A stretch of 43,785 nucleotides of DNA from CAZOBJ01 sp964577825 (GTDB lineage: Bacteria; Planctomycetota; SZUA-567; JAFGNG01). The DNA lies in NCBI GenBank assembly GCA_964577825.1, contig CAZOBJ010000019.1, positions 1-43,785 of the forward strand, in the 5' to 3' direction. A program made the translations under genes and the position numbers. How positions within the stretch are numbered: the first letter of the stretch is position 1; each line of letters starts with the position of its first letter. Under the pieces are notes generated by a model. The model was not told the origin of the DNA. It did not search any database and saw nothing but the letters and a program-made list of their open reading frames with translations. Of the stretch, positions 16,296 to 24,594 are shown in pieces.

Positions 16296-17207
16296 CTATG
16301 CCTTGACGAGTGCCAGCACCACGGTGAGGCTGGCCGCACTCAACAGGGTCGTCCAGAACACCATGCGCGAGGCCAAGGCCGCGTGCTGCCTGTACTCCGA
16401 GGCGAGAATGTAGACGTTCACCGCCACGGGCAGCCCACCAGCCACGATGCACACCCCGGCGGCTGGGCCGCTCATGCCCACAAGCCATACCAGGCCCCAG
16501 GCGATCAGGGGCGAGATGACGAGCCGCGCGAGCCCGACGCCCGCGAGGGGAAGGGCGGTCTCGGACCTGGTGGTGCGCCCGAGCTGCACGCCGAGGGTGA
16601 GGAGCGCCACCGGAATCAAACCATCGGCCAGGTAGCGAAGCGGCACCATCACCACGGCCGGAGGCTGAAGCTCAATGCCGCGCAGTGACAGAGCTGCGGC
16701 AATTGCGGGCACCACCGGAATCCGCACCAATCCCAGCAGGATCGCGCCCGGGGTGTGCGAGCGGGATTCCAGAATCCACAGGCCCAGGGTGAAGCAGAGC
16801 AGGTTCTGGGTCATGAGCACGATGGCCATGATGCCCGCGCCCACGCCCGGATAGGCGAGCTCTGCGAGCGGCAGTCCGTAGTTGCCGGCATTGAAGAAGA
16901 GCGTGCCCAGGGTTAAAGCCGTGGCTGCGTCGCGGAACGGGGCGAACCGATAGACGACCCGAGTCAATCCGTACAGGGCGGCCACCAGGAGCACGGATAC
17001 GAGCACGATGTCGCGGGCATCCGTGAGCCGGATGTCCGAGTCGAGTACCTTGACGAAGATCAAGGCAGGGACGAACACGTAGAAGTTCAGCTTCGACAGC
17101 GTGGGCACGTCCAGTCGGAACCGCCGGTCCAGAAGCCATCCGATCCCGATGAGGACAAACACCGGAAAGATGATCGAGGCGAGGATGGAGAGCACCATGC
17201 CGAGCAT
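16296..17207 (-). CDS. AEC (auxin efflux carrier) family transporter
   Basis: A 303-residue membrane protein with about 10 hydrophobic segments in two repeats. The N-terminal IIFPVFVLIGIGWLLDRRF and the second-half LTLGTLFFNAGNYGLPLAELAYPG, with its NAGNYGLP motif, are typical of bacterial AEC permeases, several of which move organic acids such as malate or malonate. Substrate here is unknown. Its ATG shares one base with the stop of the upstream gene (TGATG), implying translational coupling to the barrel protein. It converges on the UroD-family gene with a 31-nt gap that shows no terminator. Confidence 0.88.
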   Translation of the reverse strand: MLGMVLSILASIIFPVFVLIGIGWLLDRRFRLDVPTLSKLNFYVFVPALIFVKVLDSDIRLTDARDIVLVSVLLVAALYGLTRVVYRFAPFRDAATALTLGTLFFNAGNYGLPLAELAYPGVGAGIMAIVLMTQNLLCFTLGLWILESRSHTPGAILLGLVRIPVVPAIAAALSLRGIELQPPAVVMVPLRYLADGLIPVALLTLGVQLGRTTRSETALPLAGVGLARLVISPLIAWGLVWLVGMSGPAAGVCIVAGGLPVAVNVYILASEYRQHAALASRMVFWTTLLSAASLTVVLALVKA

Positions 17208-18277
17208 CAGCTCGCTGCCTCCGGGCCGCCGCCTGTGATCTCGCGCAGCCGGTCGAAGAACGCTCGCTTGACAGGCGTGTTGATGCCCCAGTTGATCGGG
17301 GGCGTCTGAAATCCGCTCAAGGCCTCGTATTCGGTTTCGCGAGGCTGCGGCCCCCAGCTCTTGTACCCGCTTCCGTACCCCTGGCAGTAGAAGCCCCAGG
17401 AGCAGCCTTCGCGCACTGCCGCCTCCATGTTCTCCACAGAGACCGAGTCTTCGTTCACGATGATCGGGCGGGGATTGGCGCGATGTTCGTCCGTGTCGCG
17501 CAAGGCGCGAAGTTTGTTCGTCAGCGCGTCAGGCGTACACCCGTTGCCGTGGGGCAGGGCGATGTCCTCCATCGCGCGCCAGCGGCCCCTCGGCAATTGC
17601 TTGCCGCCCGAGGTGCTCACTCCGACAAGCAGACGCCGGCCGTTGCGGGTGACATGCTGGGCGATGTCGACGAGCTCGTGAATCCGGTCGGGCTCCATGA
17701 GCGGACGCTTCCAGAAGGATGACGACTCGTTGGCAAGGTCCACCAGGATGTTGTGCCTGCCTGTGTCCAGAAGCCATCCGCATACCGCCTCGGTGATGCG
17801 CTTGATCGTGGCGTCCTCGGGGATGCGGCGGACCATCTGCACGTAGAAGAAACTGACGATTACGACCATGCCCAGGCCGTCCGCGGTTTCGAGCACGCGC
17901 GCCAACCGGTCGAAGTAGGCGGGCCGGAAGGTGCCGTCCGGCTCGAAGGCGCTGTTCTCGTACTTGGTGTAGACCTCGGGGTTGTAGATCGGGCCGCCTC
18001 CCTGCAGGCCCACGGTGACCGCCAGCAGCCCGTGGGCGCGGTACCGGGGCAGGGCGGCGATGAACTCGCGCGTGTTGCGCTCCGGATCCCACACGCCGGT
18101 GTCCGGATAGGCCCAGAGCCCGCGCGTCTCGGGCTCGCAATCGTCGAAGACCGCCTGCACCATGCGGGAGTTCATGAGCAGCCCCTCGATGGAGCGGCCC
18201 TCCCAAGTTCGGTCCTCGTAGGTGGGCCGTCCATTGATGAGCACGCGGGGGCCATCGGTCGCGACTTCCGTAGACAT
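17207..18277 (-). CDS. Clan GH-A-like glycosidase barrel protein
   Basis: A 356-residue protein that looks like a TIM-barrel glycosidase. ILVDLANESSS places Glu184 after Asn as the usual acid/base of clan GH-A, and RPIIVNEDSVS places Glu276 as a possible nucleophile on a later strand; VIVSFFYVQ and LLVGVSTSG look like barrel strands. The N-terminus has RVLINGRPTY, similar to the short beta-strand leader of GH5-like enzymes. I cannot assign a GH family, and no signal peptide is seen. ATG 18277 is chosen for its GAGGAG site (complement of 18288-18293); the open frame extends 23 codons upstream. It is coupled by TGATG to the transporter gene and follows the FAD oxidoreductase gene. Confidence 0.65.
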   Translation of the reverse strand: MSTEVATDGPRVLINGRPTYEDRTWEGRSIEGLLMNSRMVQAVFDDCEPETRGLWAYPDTGVWDPERNTREFIAALPRYRAHGLLAVTVGLQGGGPIYNPEVYTKYENSAFEPDGTFRPAYFDRLARVLETADGLGMVVIVSFFYVQMVRRIPEDATIKRITEAVCGWLLDTGRHNILVDLANESSSFWKRPLMEPDRIHELVDIAQHVTRNGRRLLVGVSTSGGKQLPRGRWRAMEDIALPHGNGCTPDALTNKLRALRDTDEHRANPRPIIVNEDSVSVENMEAAVREGCSWGFYCQGYGSGYKSWGPQPRETEYEALSGFQTPPINWGINTPVKRAFFDRLREITGGGPEAAS

Positions 18278-18417
18278 GCGTGTGCCTCTCCTCAGATTCT
18301 TCGGAGCGTCTGACTGATGCCTTTCCATCGAATGCAGTGTTCGCATCTGCCCTCGTCAGGCCGCCCAGCTGCCGGAGGCAAGGCAAGGTGCGGGTTCGTC
18401 CTGGGCTGCGCGGCGCC

Positions 18418-19785
18418 TCAGAGGTCCAGGCACACGTCCTGCGCGACCAGGGCCTCGCGCAGCTCCGAGTAAGCAACCTCGCGCACCCCGCAGTCGTGTT
18501 GAGCAGCTAGGGCCGCGGCCACGCCCGCCGCCTGGCCCATGGCCATGCAGCTGACTGTATTGCGCGTGGACATGTGGGCCTCTCGGTCTGAGGTCACGAG
18601 CATCCCGGCCGCCAGCAGGTTGGTCAGTCCAGACACGCACAGCGTCCGGTAGGGCATGCCGTACCAGCCCCCGTCGCGAATCTGCAGGCGCGGGGCCGAG
18701 TCGTGAAAGCCGTACAGATACACCTCGTCGTCGAATCGCTTGCCGTCCAGGATCTCCTCCAGGGGCATGTCGTAGTCACAGACGACGCACCGGCCACGGC
18801 GGATGCACAGGCTCGGGCTCGAACGGGCGATGAAGGCGTGCTCGCATCCGGGCACGTACTTGCGCAGCAGGGCCACGGCGCCGGCCTGGCGGCGGCGCAG
18901 CTCCAGCTCGGCAGCCGTCGCGGCGTCGCGGTCCGTAGGACTCGCGGGCATCTTGTGGTTGATCTTCAGGAACATGAAGTAGTCGTCGTGGACGCTCGTG
19001 ATGACCGAGGCCATGCCCAGGGCCGCGGCCTCGCGCCCCAGGTCCGGGTGCGCCTGTTTGAAGGGTCCCTGTACGCGTACGACCCGGTTCTCCTTGCCGC
19101 TGCGTGGGCCATGGGCTCGCTGCACGAGCAGGCCTTTGTCCTCGAAGAACGCGCAGTACTGGTCGATGTCCACGCCACCTACGCCGATGGAGTTGGCCAC
19201 CTGGTAGTCGTTCGGTTCGGTGTAGTCTGCACCTGCCCGCGCACACAGATCGCCATACCCGGTGGCGTCCACGAAGACGCGGGCGAACACGGCCTCGCGA
19301 CCCTTGTGGCTTTCGAGCAGTACGCCCCGGACGCGTCCGTCTTCGACGATGGCGTCCGCAAGTAGGGTGTTCACTGCGACATGCGCGCCGGCCTCGATCA
19401 TCATCTGAAAGGTGATGCGCTTATAGATTTCCACGTCAATGGCCGTGCACACGGCGTCGTAATCCGTGCCGTAGTCCATGGGCGCATGGCCGGTCGTGCC
19501 GCCCTCGGGAACCAGCCGGTCGATGAGCTCCTGCGGGATGCCGCGTACGACCTGCCGCTTCTCCACGCCGGGGAACGCAGTCCACAGGTTGTAGAAGCTG
19601 TGCAGGGCCGTGCCTCCCTCCACCGCGATGCCGCCGGGATACCCCTTGGTCTCCACCACCAGGGTCCGGGCCCCTTGGCGTGCCGCAGCAATGGCCGCAA
19701 TGGCCCCGGCCGTGCCCGCACCACCGATGACCACGTCGAAGTCCCGAGAGGGCAGATCGTGCGCCGGTTCTCGATAGGTTTGCAT
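18418..19785 (-). CDS. FAD-dependent oxidoreductase (PF12831-like)
   Basis: A 455-residue flavoprotein. The dinucleotide-binding fold is at the N-terminus (DFDVVIGGAGTAGAIAA, with GxGxxG), followed by TLVVETKGYPGG, the ribose-binding acidic residue after the second strand, VFVDATGYGDLCARAGADY, and a C-terminal FAD segment (AAGMLVTSDREAHMS, then MAMGQAAGVAAALA). This is the arrangement of the FAD oxidoreductases common in polysaccharide loci of Planctomycetes-like bacteria; the substrate is unknown. The reading frame stays open far upstream, but ATG 19785 puts the Rossmann motif at the expected position; its ribosome site is poor, so the start is moderate. The gene is first in a minus-strand set with the barrel protein and AEC transporter. 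Confidence 0.82.
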   Translation of the reverse strand: MQTYREPAHDLPSRDFDVVIGGAGTAGAIAAIAAARQGARTLVVETKGYPGGIAVEGGTALHSFYNLWTAFPGVEKRQVVRGIPQELIDRLVPEGGTTGHAPMDYGTDYDAVCTAIDVEIYKRITFQMMIEAGAHVAVNTLLADAIVEDGRVRGVLLESHKGREAVFARVFVDATGYGDLCARAGADYTEPNDYQVANSIGVGGVDIDQYCAFFEDKGLLVQRAHGPRSGKENRVVRVQGPFKQAHPDLGREAAALGMASVITSVHDDYFMFLKINHKMPASPTDRDAATAAELELRRRQAGAVALLRKYVPGCEHAFIARSSPSLCIRRGRCVVCDYDMPLEEILDGKRFDDEVYLYGFHDSAPRLQIRDGGWYGMPYRTLCVSGLTNLLAAGMLVTSDREAHMSTRNTVSCMAMGQAAGVAAALAAQHDCGVREVAYSELREALVAQDVCLDL

Positions 19786-19926
19786 TGTGTTCGTCCGCAG
19801 GGGCTTCTTGAGGCAGGGGGGCGGCATGCACGTTCGGCGCCTTAGCCTTCCGGCCGCGCGGCATACACTGAATGCCCGCGCCTCTGGAGGGGAATCGTCT
19901 CGCACGCCCGCACGCCTGTCAAGGCC

Positions 19927-19955
19927 TTGCGCACGGCGTGCGCTCGCACTAAGAT
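19927..19955 (+). promoter_or_regulatory. Candidate promoter for the TrmH-family gene
   Basis: TTGCGC at 19927-19932 and TAAGAT at 19950-19955 have 17-nt spacing, 23 nt before ATG 19979. The 193-nt region separates two divergent genes, so promoters on both strands are expected; I found no comparably good match on the minus strand. Confidence 0.4.
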
Positions 19956-19978
19956 GCCCCGAGTCTCGGAGAGAACCG

Positions 19979-20803
19979 ATGGGCAAACACGCGCAAGAAC
20001 GTCCAGACTCCGCCGCGTATCGCGCCAAGAAGGAACATTTCCGCAGGCGGCTGACCGTGTATGGCCGCAATATCGTGGTGGAGGCGCTCCAGCGGCCGGA
20101 AGTCACCTGCGAGCACATCCATCTGGCGCGCGGCGCGCAAGGGCATGCGATCCGGGAGATACGCGCGTTGGCCAAGGCCCAGGGCGTGGCTGTACGCGAG
20201 GCCAGCCGCGAACAGGTCTCGCGCATCTCGCGCAACGCGCGCCAGGACCAGGGGGTCGCCGCGGACCTGCGCCTGCCCGGGTATGGGGTTGCCGAAGATT
20301 GGATTGCCGAGGCGCCGGATCGGTTCCGGCTGCTTGCGCTCGACGGCGTGACCACGCCCCGCAACGTGGGCATGTGCATCCGGTCGGCCGTGGCCAGCGG
20401 GCTGGACGGGGTGGTGATCCCGCAGACGGGCTGCGCTGGTCTGGGTCCGCTTGTCATCAAGGCGTCGGCCGGGACTCTGTTCCGTGCGCAGCTGCTACGA
20501 TGCGAGACGCTCGCGCCTGTGCTCGAGTCCATGCGCACGCTCGGCAGCCAAGTGGCCGTGCTCTCCACGGACGGGGCCGCGGACCTCTTCGAGTATGCGC
20601 CCGGACCGCGCGTCGTGTACGTGGTAGGCGGCGAGGCGAGCGGGGTGTCGGCCGCGGTGCGCGATCTGGCGACGGTCACGCTGTCCGTGCCCATGGCGGC
20701 GGGCGTAGAGAGCCTGAACGTGGGCATGTGCGCCACCCTGGTGGGGTACCGAGATCGACTGGGGCGTGCACAGGCCGCGCGCGGCGGCGCGCCCGGTGGC
20801 TGA
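19979..20803 (+). CDS. SpoU/TrmH-family RNA 2'-O-methyltransferase
   Basis: A 274-residue SPOUT methyltransferase, predicted to 2'-O-methylate rRNA or tRNA using S-adenosylmethionine. The N-terminal substrate-binding domain (YGRNIVVEAL, RISRNARQDQGVAADL) is followed by the three SpoU motifs: LDGVTTPRNVGMCIRSA (motif 1, Asn and Arg), VYVVGGEASGVS (motif 2) and LSVPMAAGVESLNVGMCA (motif 3), which form the knot. The basic N-terminus fits RNA binding. ATG 19979 has GGAGAG upstream; the frame stays open 64 more codons without a better site. It could be RlmB-like or a tRNA enzyme; the exact nucleotide cannot be told. Confidence 0.88.
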   Translation: MGKHAQERPDSAAYRAKKEHFRRRLTVYGRNIVVEALQRPEVTCEHIHLARGAQGHAIREIRALAKAQGVAVREASREQVSRISRNARQDQGVAADLRLPGYGVAEDWIAEAPDRFRLLALDGVTTPRNVGMCIRSAVASGLDGVVIPQTGCAGLGPLVIKASAGTLFRAQLLRCETLAPVLESMRTLGSQVAVLSTDGAADLFEYAPGPRVVYVVGGEASGVSAAVRDLATVTLSVPMAAGVESLNVGMCATLVGYRDRLGRAQAARGGAPGG

Positions 20804-20823
20804 CGCGCGCTCCTGCAGGCCTC

Positions 20824-21468
20824 CTAATCGGCATCACCTTCCATGACGCGACGGACGAGGCCGAGCGTGCGCTCGGAGGCGGCATGCACCTCCGCGCGGC
20901 CGGAGGCGAGCTCGTCGGTCAGGGATTCTATGCGCCCTGAGTCGTCGAGAGCGTGCAGGTTGATCTGCACGTTGAGGGCCGCGGACTCGAACGCGGCGCG
21001 CACGAGGTGCGCGGCCACGCCCGCGTCCGTGATCAGGTTCCGGTTGCCGATCTCCGCTAGGCGAGGGAGCAGGGCCGCCAGGTGACGCGCTGTTCGGACA
21101 CTCTTGAGCGGAGGTTCGATGGCCTGGGCGCAGGCGTGGCGGATCGCAGCGCGACGAGCGCGACGTTCTTCCTTGGTGCCTCTGGGCAGGCCATAGGCCT
21201 TGGCGACCGCCTCATACGCGTCTACGTCGGCCTGTATCAACCCCTCGAGCTGCTTGCGGAGATCCTCGATTTGACTGTGCAGGTCCTCTGCCTCCGCATG
21301 GTGGGCGGCGCACTTCTTCGAGGAGATCGTGAACGCGGCGACCATGGCGGCCATGGCCGCGGCGAGCGCACCTGCCAGGGCGGCGACGCTGCCGCCCCCG
21401 GGTGTGGGCCGGCCGGCGGCGGCCTCCGACAAGTAGTTTTCAACGGACTTCTCAGGATAACTGGCCAT
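20824..21468 (-). CDS. Cyclodeaminase/cyclohydrolase family protein (FTCD C-terminal-like)
   Basis: A 214-residue all-helical protein of the formiminotetrahydrofolate cyclodeaminase / methenyl-tetrahydrofolate cyclohydrolase (FchA) family. PTPGGGSVAALAGALAAAM is the family's N-terminal signature, and NLITDAGVAAHLVRAAFESAALNVQINL the typical later helix pair. Stand-alone bacterial members act in one-carbon folate metabolism, but other functions occur. ATG 21468 has AGGAGG at normal distance. The gene is last in the 13-gene minus-strand directon and its first 17 nt overlap the end of the dihydrouridine synthase gene. Confidence 0.85.
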   Translation of the reverse strand: MASYPEKSVENYLSEAAAGRPTPGGGSVAALAGALAAAMAAMVAAFTISSKKCAAHHAEAEDLHSQIEDLRKQLEGLIQADVDAYEAVAKAYGLPRGTKEERRARRAAIRHACAQAIEPPLKSVRTARHLAALLPRLAEIGNRNLITDAGVAAHLVRAAFESAALNVQINLHALDDSGRIESLTDELASGRAEVHAASERTLGLVRRVMEGDAD

Positions 21469-22534
21469 GGAGAATGCCTCCTGCACTGGGGGTCTTTCTC
21501 GTGCTCGTGTCTCGGTCATGGATCGAGCCGACATGGAAATGCGCGTGCACATGATCGACAAACGACCGCGCCGTGGTGCAGCGGCTCAGGCCCTCGCGGA
21601 ACTCGCGCGCGCCCTGCACGCTCTTGGAGTAAAAGGCCGCCAGCTTGCGCACATGGCGCACCGCCCTCGCCTCGCCCATGAAGTCGGCGAGCAGGGAGAA
21701 GTTGTCCAGCAGGGTCCTGGCGCGCTCCTGCGGGGTGGGCCCGGACCACGATCCACCGGCGAGCTCGCACCGGATCCGGGCGAAGGCCCAGGGATTGCCC
21801 AGGCACGCCCGCCCCACCATCACCGCGTCGGCGCCGCTCGCCTGAGCGAGCCGCGTTGCGCTGGGTCCGTCTCGCACGTCACCGTTGGCCACCACGGGTA
21901 TGCCTACGGCCGCGACCACGTGCGCAATGGCCTGCGCGCGCACCGGAACATTGTAGGCTTCGCGCCCAAATCGACCGTGGACTGTGACGAAGTCCGCACC
22001 AGCATCCTCGGCGGCTCGCGCGCAGTCGACCGCGGTGGAGGTACGCGAATCCGGACCGAGGCGCAGCTTCACGGAGAGGGGCAAACCGGTTGCCTCGCGC
22101 ATGACTGCAACGCATCGGCCGATATGGTCTGGGTGGCGCATAAGGGCCACGCCCGCTCCGCCTGCGAGTATTTTGCGCACCGGGCAGCCGCAGTTGAGGT
22201 CCACAGCTGCGGCGCCGGCCTGAGCTGCCATGTGCGTGGCCTCGCCGAGCCCGGCGGGGTCCGTGCCCCAGATCTGGTACTGGACAGGGCCTTCCTCGCC
22301 GCTATGGGCGAGATACGCGGTGGTGCGCGGTCCGCCTTGCCGGAGTCCGCGCGCGCTGATCATCTCCGTGGCAAGCAGTGCCGGTCGGCCGTATCGCCAG
22401 CAGATGATCCGATACGGCAGGTTGCCGTACCCGGCGAGCGGCGCCATCAAGATGCGGTCCGGCAGCGTCAGGCCGCGTATGTGCATGGGCTTGAGCAGAT
22501 GCCGAGCCGCGGGCGGGGGCGAGTGGGTGCTCAT
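21452..22534 (-). CDS. dus: tRNA-dihydrouridine synthase (Dus family, DusB-like)
   Basis: A 360-residue flavoenzyme expected to reduce uridine to dihydrouridine in tRNA. It opens with ILMAPLAGYGNLPYR, the FMN-binding TIM-barrel start of Dus, has the catalytic Cys117 in DLNCGCPVRK, then VKLRLG, VTVHGR, and the FMN-phosphate region PVVANGDVRDG with GADAVMVGRACLGNPW. A helical C-terminal domain for tRNA follows. Start ATG 22534 overlaps the stop of uppP as ATGA, so translation is probably coupled. The motif order best fits DusB-like enzymes; the specific tRNA position is not determined. Confidence 0.92.
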   Translation of the reverse strand: MSTHSPPPAARHLLKPMHIRGLTLPDRILMAPLAGYGNLPYRIICWRYGRPALLATEMISARGLRQGGPRTTAYLAHSGEEGPVQYQIWGTDPAGLGEATHMAAQAGAAAVDLNCGCPVRKILAGGAGVALMRHPDHIGRCVAVMREATGLPLSVKLRLGPDSRTSTAVDCARAAEDAGADFVTVHGRFGREAYNVPVRAQAIAHVVAAVGIPVVANGDVRDGPSATRLAQASGADAVMVGRACLGNPWAFARIRCELAGGSWSGPTPQERARTLLDNFSLLADFMGEARAVRHVRKLAAFYSKSVQGAREFREGLSRCTTARSFVDHVHAHFHVGSIHDRDTSTRKTPSAGGILHGQLS

Positions 22535-23334
22535 TGCGCAATGAGTCCGAAATACAGGAATCCGGCCGCCGCCAGCAGAGCGCAATATGCGGCGAATACG
22601 CGCAGGCGGTGGGCGAGCACCGCGGCCAAGAAGAGCCGCAGCGCGAAATGGGCGCTCAGGACCGTGGCGAGGAACCCCACTACTGCGGGTCCGGAGATGA
22701 GCACGGACCACTGGGCGCGACTGTGCACGAGCTCATATCCGGCCGCGCCCATGACGCCCGGGATCATCAAAAGAAACGAGAAACGCACCGCCTCGCGGCG
22801 GCCCAGGCCGACCAGGGTGCCGGCCGTGAGGGTGAGGCCGCTGCGGCTGATGCCGGGCACGAGCGCCACGGCCTGCGCTAGGCCGATGAGGAGCGTGCGT
22901 ACCGGTCCGAGCCGGAGGGACGTCCGATGCCCCTCGGGCGTGCGGTGGCACCAGACCAGCGCGCCCGCGGTCACGAGCAACGCGCCACAAACCGCGAGCG
23001 GACTTGTGCGCAGCCCGTCGAACAAGTCGCGAAACAGGTATCCGAACACGATTGCCGGAACGGTCCCGAGCACGAGGTACCAGAGCACAAGGCGCTCTCG
23101 GTGCAGAATCCGCCCCAGATCCGCCCAGTAGGCCCGCACCACCACGAGCACCGAGCCTACGTGCAGCAGAACGTCGAAGGCGAGAGACGCGTCCGGTTCA
23201 AGCCCGAGGTTGTGCGCCAGGGCCAAGTGGCCCGAGGAGGAGACGGGCAGGAACTCCGTCAGTCCTTGCACGATCCCCAGTAGCACCGCGTGCGTATAGG
23301 AGAGCGGTTCCTGGACAGAAACCGGGAACAACAT
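22531..23334 (-). CDS. uppP: Undecaprenyl-diphosphatase (UppP/BacA)
   Basis: A 267-residue polytopic membrane enzyme that dephosphorylates undecaprenyl diphosphate for lipid-carrier recycling in peptidoglycan and glycan export, and gives bacitracin resistance in relatives. Both BacA active-site motifs are present: LGIVQGLTEFLPVSSSGHL near the N-terminus and VPGISRSGLTLTAG in the second half. Length and helix count are typical. ATG 23334 has GGAGAG upstream (on the minus strand); longer in-frame sequence extends into dut and is not used. The stop overlaps the dus start by 4 nt. Confidence 0.95.
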   Translation of the reverse strand: MLFPVSVQEPLSYTHAVLLGIVQGLTEFLPVSSSGHLALAHNLGLEPDASLAFDVLLHVGSVLVVVRAYWADLGRILHRERLVLWYLVLGTVPAIVFGYLFRDLFDGLRTSPLAVCGALLVTAGALVWCHRTPEGHRTSLRLGPVRTLLIGLAQAVALVPGISRSGLTLTAGTLVGLGRREAVRFSFLLMIPGVMGAAGYELVHSRAQWSVLISGPAVVGFLATVLSAHFALRLFLAAVLAHRLRVFAAYCALLAAAGFLYFGLIAQ

Positions 23335-23356
23335 GCAGGTTCTCTCCAAGGGCCGG

Positions 23357-23809
23357 TCAGTGCGTCCCCGAGCTGCCGAACCCGCCGCTCCCGCGGGGGG
23401 TGTCTTCGAGTCTGTCCACCACCGCAACCTGGGCGCGCACCACCTGCTGGAGCACGAGTTGGGCGATCCGCATGCCACGCGTGACCGTGAAGGGGGATTG
23501 GGAGATATTGCCCAGGATGATGCCCACTTCGCCGCGGTAATCCGCGTCGATCGTGCCCGGGGCGTTGACCACGGTAATGCCGTGCTTGAGCGCTAGGCCG
23601 CTGCGGGGGCGCACCTGCACTTCATACCCCGCCGGGACCGCCATGCACAGCCCCGTGGACACCAGGGCCACGGCGCCGGGTTCCAACACCAAAGGCTCGG
23701 AGACCGCTGCGCATACGTCCATGCCGCTGGCGTGCTCGGACATGTACGCGGGCAGGGGCACGTCCTCGGTGCCCGGCAGGCGCGCGAACTCAATCGGCGC
23801 GGTGTTCAT
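23357..23809 (-). CDS. dut: dUTP diphosphatase
   Basis: A 150-residue homotrimeric-type dUTPase that converts dUTP to dUMP and keeps uracil out of DNA. Motifs can be read in order: ASGMDVCAAV (motif 1), RSGLALKHG (motif 2), APGTIDADYRGEVG (motif 3, with the catalytic Asp), RIAQLVLQ (motif 4) and RGSGGFGSSG (motif 5, the glycine-rich lid). Length is standard. AGGAGG precedes ATG 23809, and the start overlaps the coaB stop as ATGA. Confidence 0.96.
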   Translation of the reverse strand: MNTAPIEFARLPGTEDVPLPAYMSEHASGMDVCAAVSEPLVLEPGAVALVSTGLCMAVPAGYEVQVRPRSGLALKHGITVVNAPGTIDADYRGEVGIILGNISQSPFTVTRGMRIAQLVLQQVVRAQVAVVDRLEDTPRGSGGFGSSGTH

Positions 23810-24537
23810 GGAGCCTCCTCTTGCGCATCTTGAAGGTTGCGCCCGGGCAGTCGCTCGGCCGCCCACGAGATCGCCCGGTCCACAAGATGCCGGGCCAACG
23901 CCTGCTTGTCGGGGAACCCGGAGGACGGCTCGCGGTCTCGCTCCAGGACGACGGCGTCCGTCCGGTGCGTACCCATGGCGCGCACCGAGTTGGCCACCAG
24001 GATGTCGACGCGCTTGGCTGCGCGCTTCGCTTCGGCGCGGTCCAGGTCAAGCTCGGGCTCCAGGCTGAAGCCCACGGTGACTCGCTCTCGTCCACGTCCG
24101 GCGACGGCGTGCAGGATGTCGCGGGTGCGCTCCAGGCGCAGCGCAAGGTCCGCATCCTGCTTGTGCAGCTTACCGGGCACGCGCTCGGCGGGGCGGTAGT
24201 CAGCCACGGCCGCGGCCATGACCAGCACATCCACCCAGGCCATGGCGGCCAGGACCGCCTGGTACATGTCCTCTGCGCTGCGCACCCGGACTACCGGGCA
24301 GCCGGCCGGCGGGCGGGCCTCAGTGGGCCCGAGGATGAGCAGGACCTGGTGCCCGGCCTCCAGGGCGGCCTGCGCCACCGCGATTCCCATGTGGCCCTGG
24401 GAGCGGTTGCCCAGGAAGCGCACAGCGTCGATGTCCTCGTAGGTGGGACCCGCGGTCACGAGAAAGCGCAGTCGCCCCCTGGGGCAGGCCGGGAACCGAG
24501 ACATCGCGGCCACCGTACGTTCTGCCGGACTACTCAT
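23806..24537 (-). CDS. coaB: Phosphopantothenate-cysteine ligase domain protein (CoaB), stand-alone
   Basis: A 243-residue protein matching the CoaB half of the usual CoaBC fusion; it joins 4'-phosphopantothenate to cysteine using CTP in CoA synthesis. Signatures: FLVTAGPTYEDIDAVRFL, NRSQGHMG, VLVMAAAVADYRP, and KLHKQD preceding the phosphopantothenate site, then VGFSLE. Here CoaB is a separate gene downstream of CoaC, with a 57-nt gap. I prefer ATG 24537 (GAGAAAGAG ahead of it); an in-frame ATG at 24579 would add 14 residues and lacks a ribosome site, so the start is uncertain. The stop overlaps dut by 4 nt. Confidence 0.88.
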   Translation of the reverse strand: MSSPAERTVAAMSRFPACPRGRLRFLVTAGPTYEDIDAVRFLGNRSQGHMGIAVAQAALEAGHQVLLILGPTEARPPAGCPVVRVRSAEDMYQAVLAAMAWVDVLVMAAAVADYRPAERVPGKLHKQDADLALRLERTRDILHAVAGRGRERVTVGFSLEPELDLDRAEAKRAAKRVDILVANSVRAMGTHRTDAVVLERDREPSSGFPDKQALARHLVDRAISWAAERLPGRNLQDAQEEAP

Positions 24538-24594
24538 GCAAGGCTCTTTCTCGGGCTGGGGCTGGTTCGTGCTGTCCATGTTGGAATGGGGACG

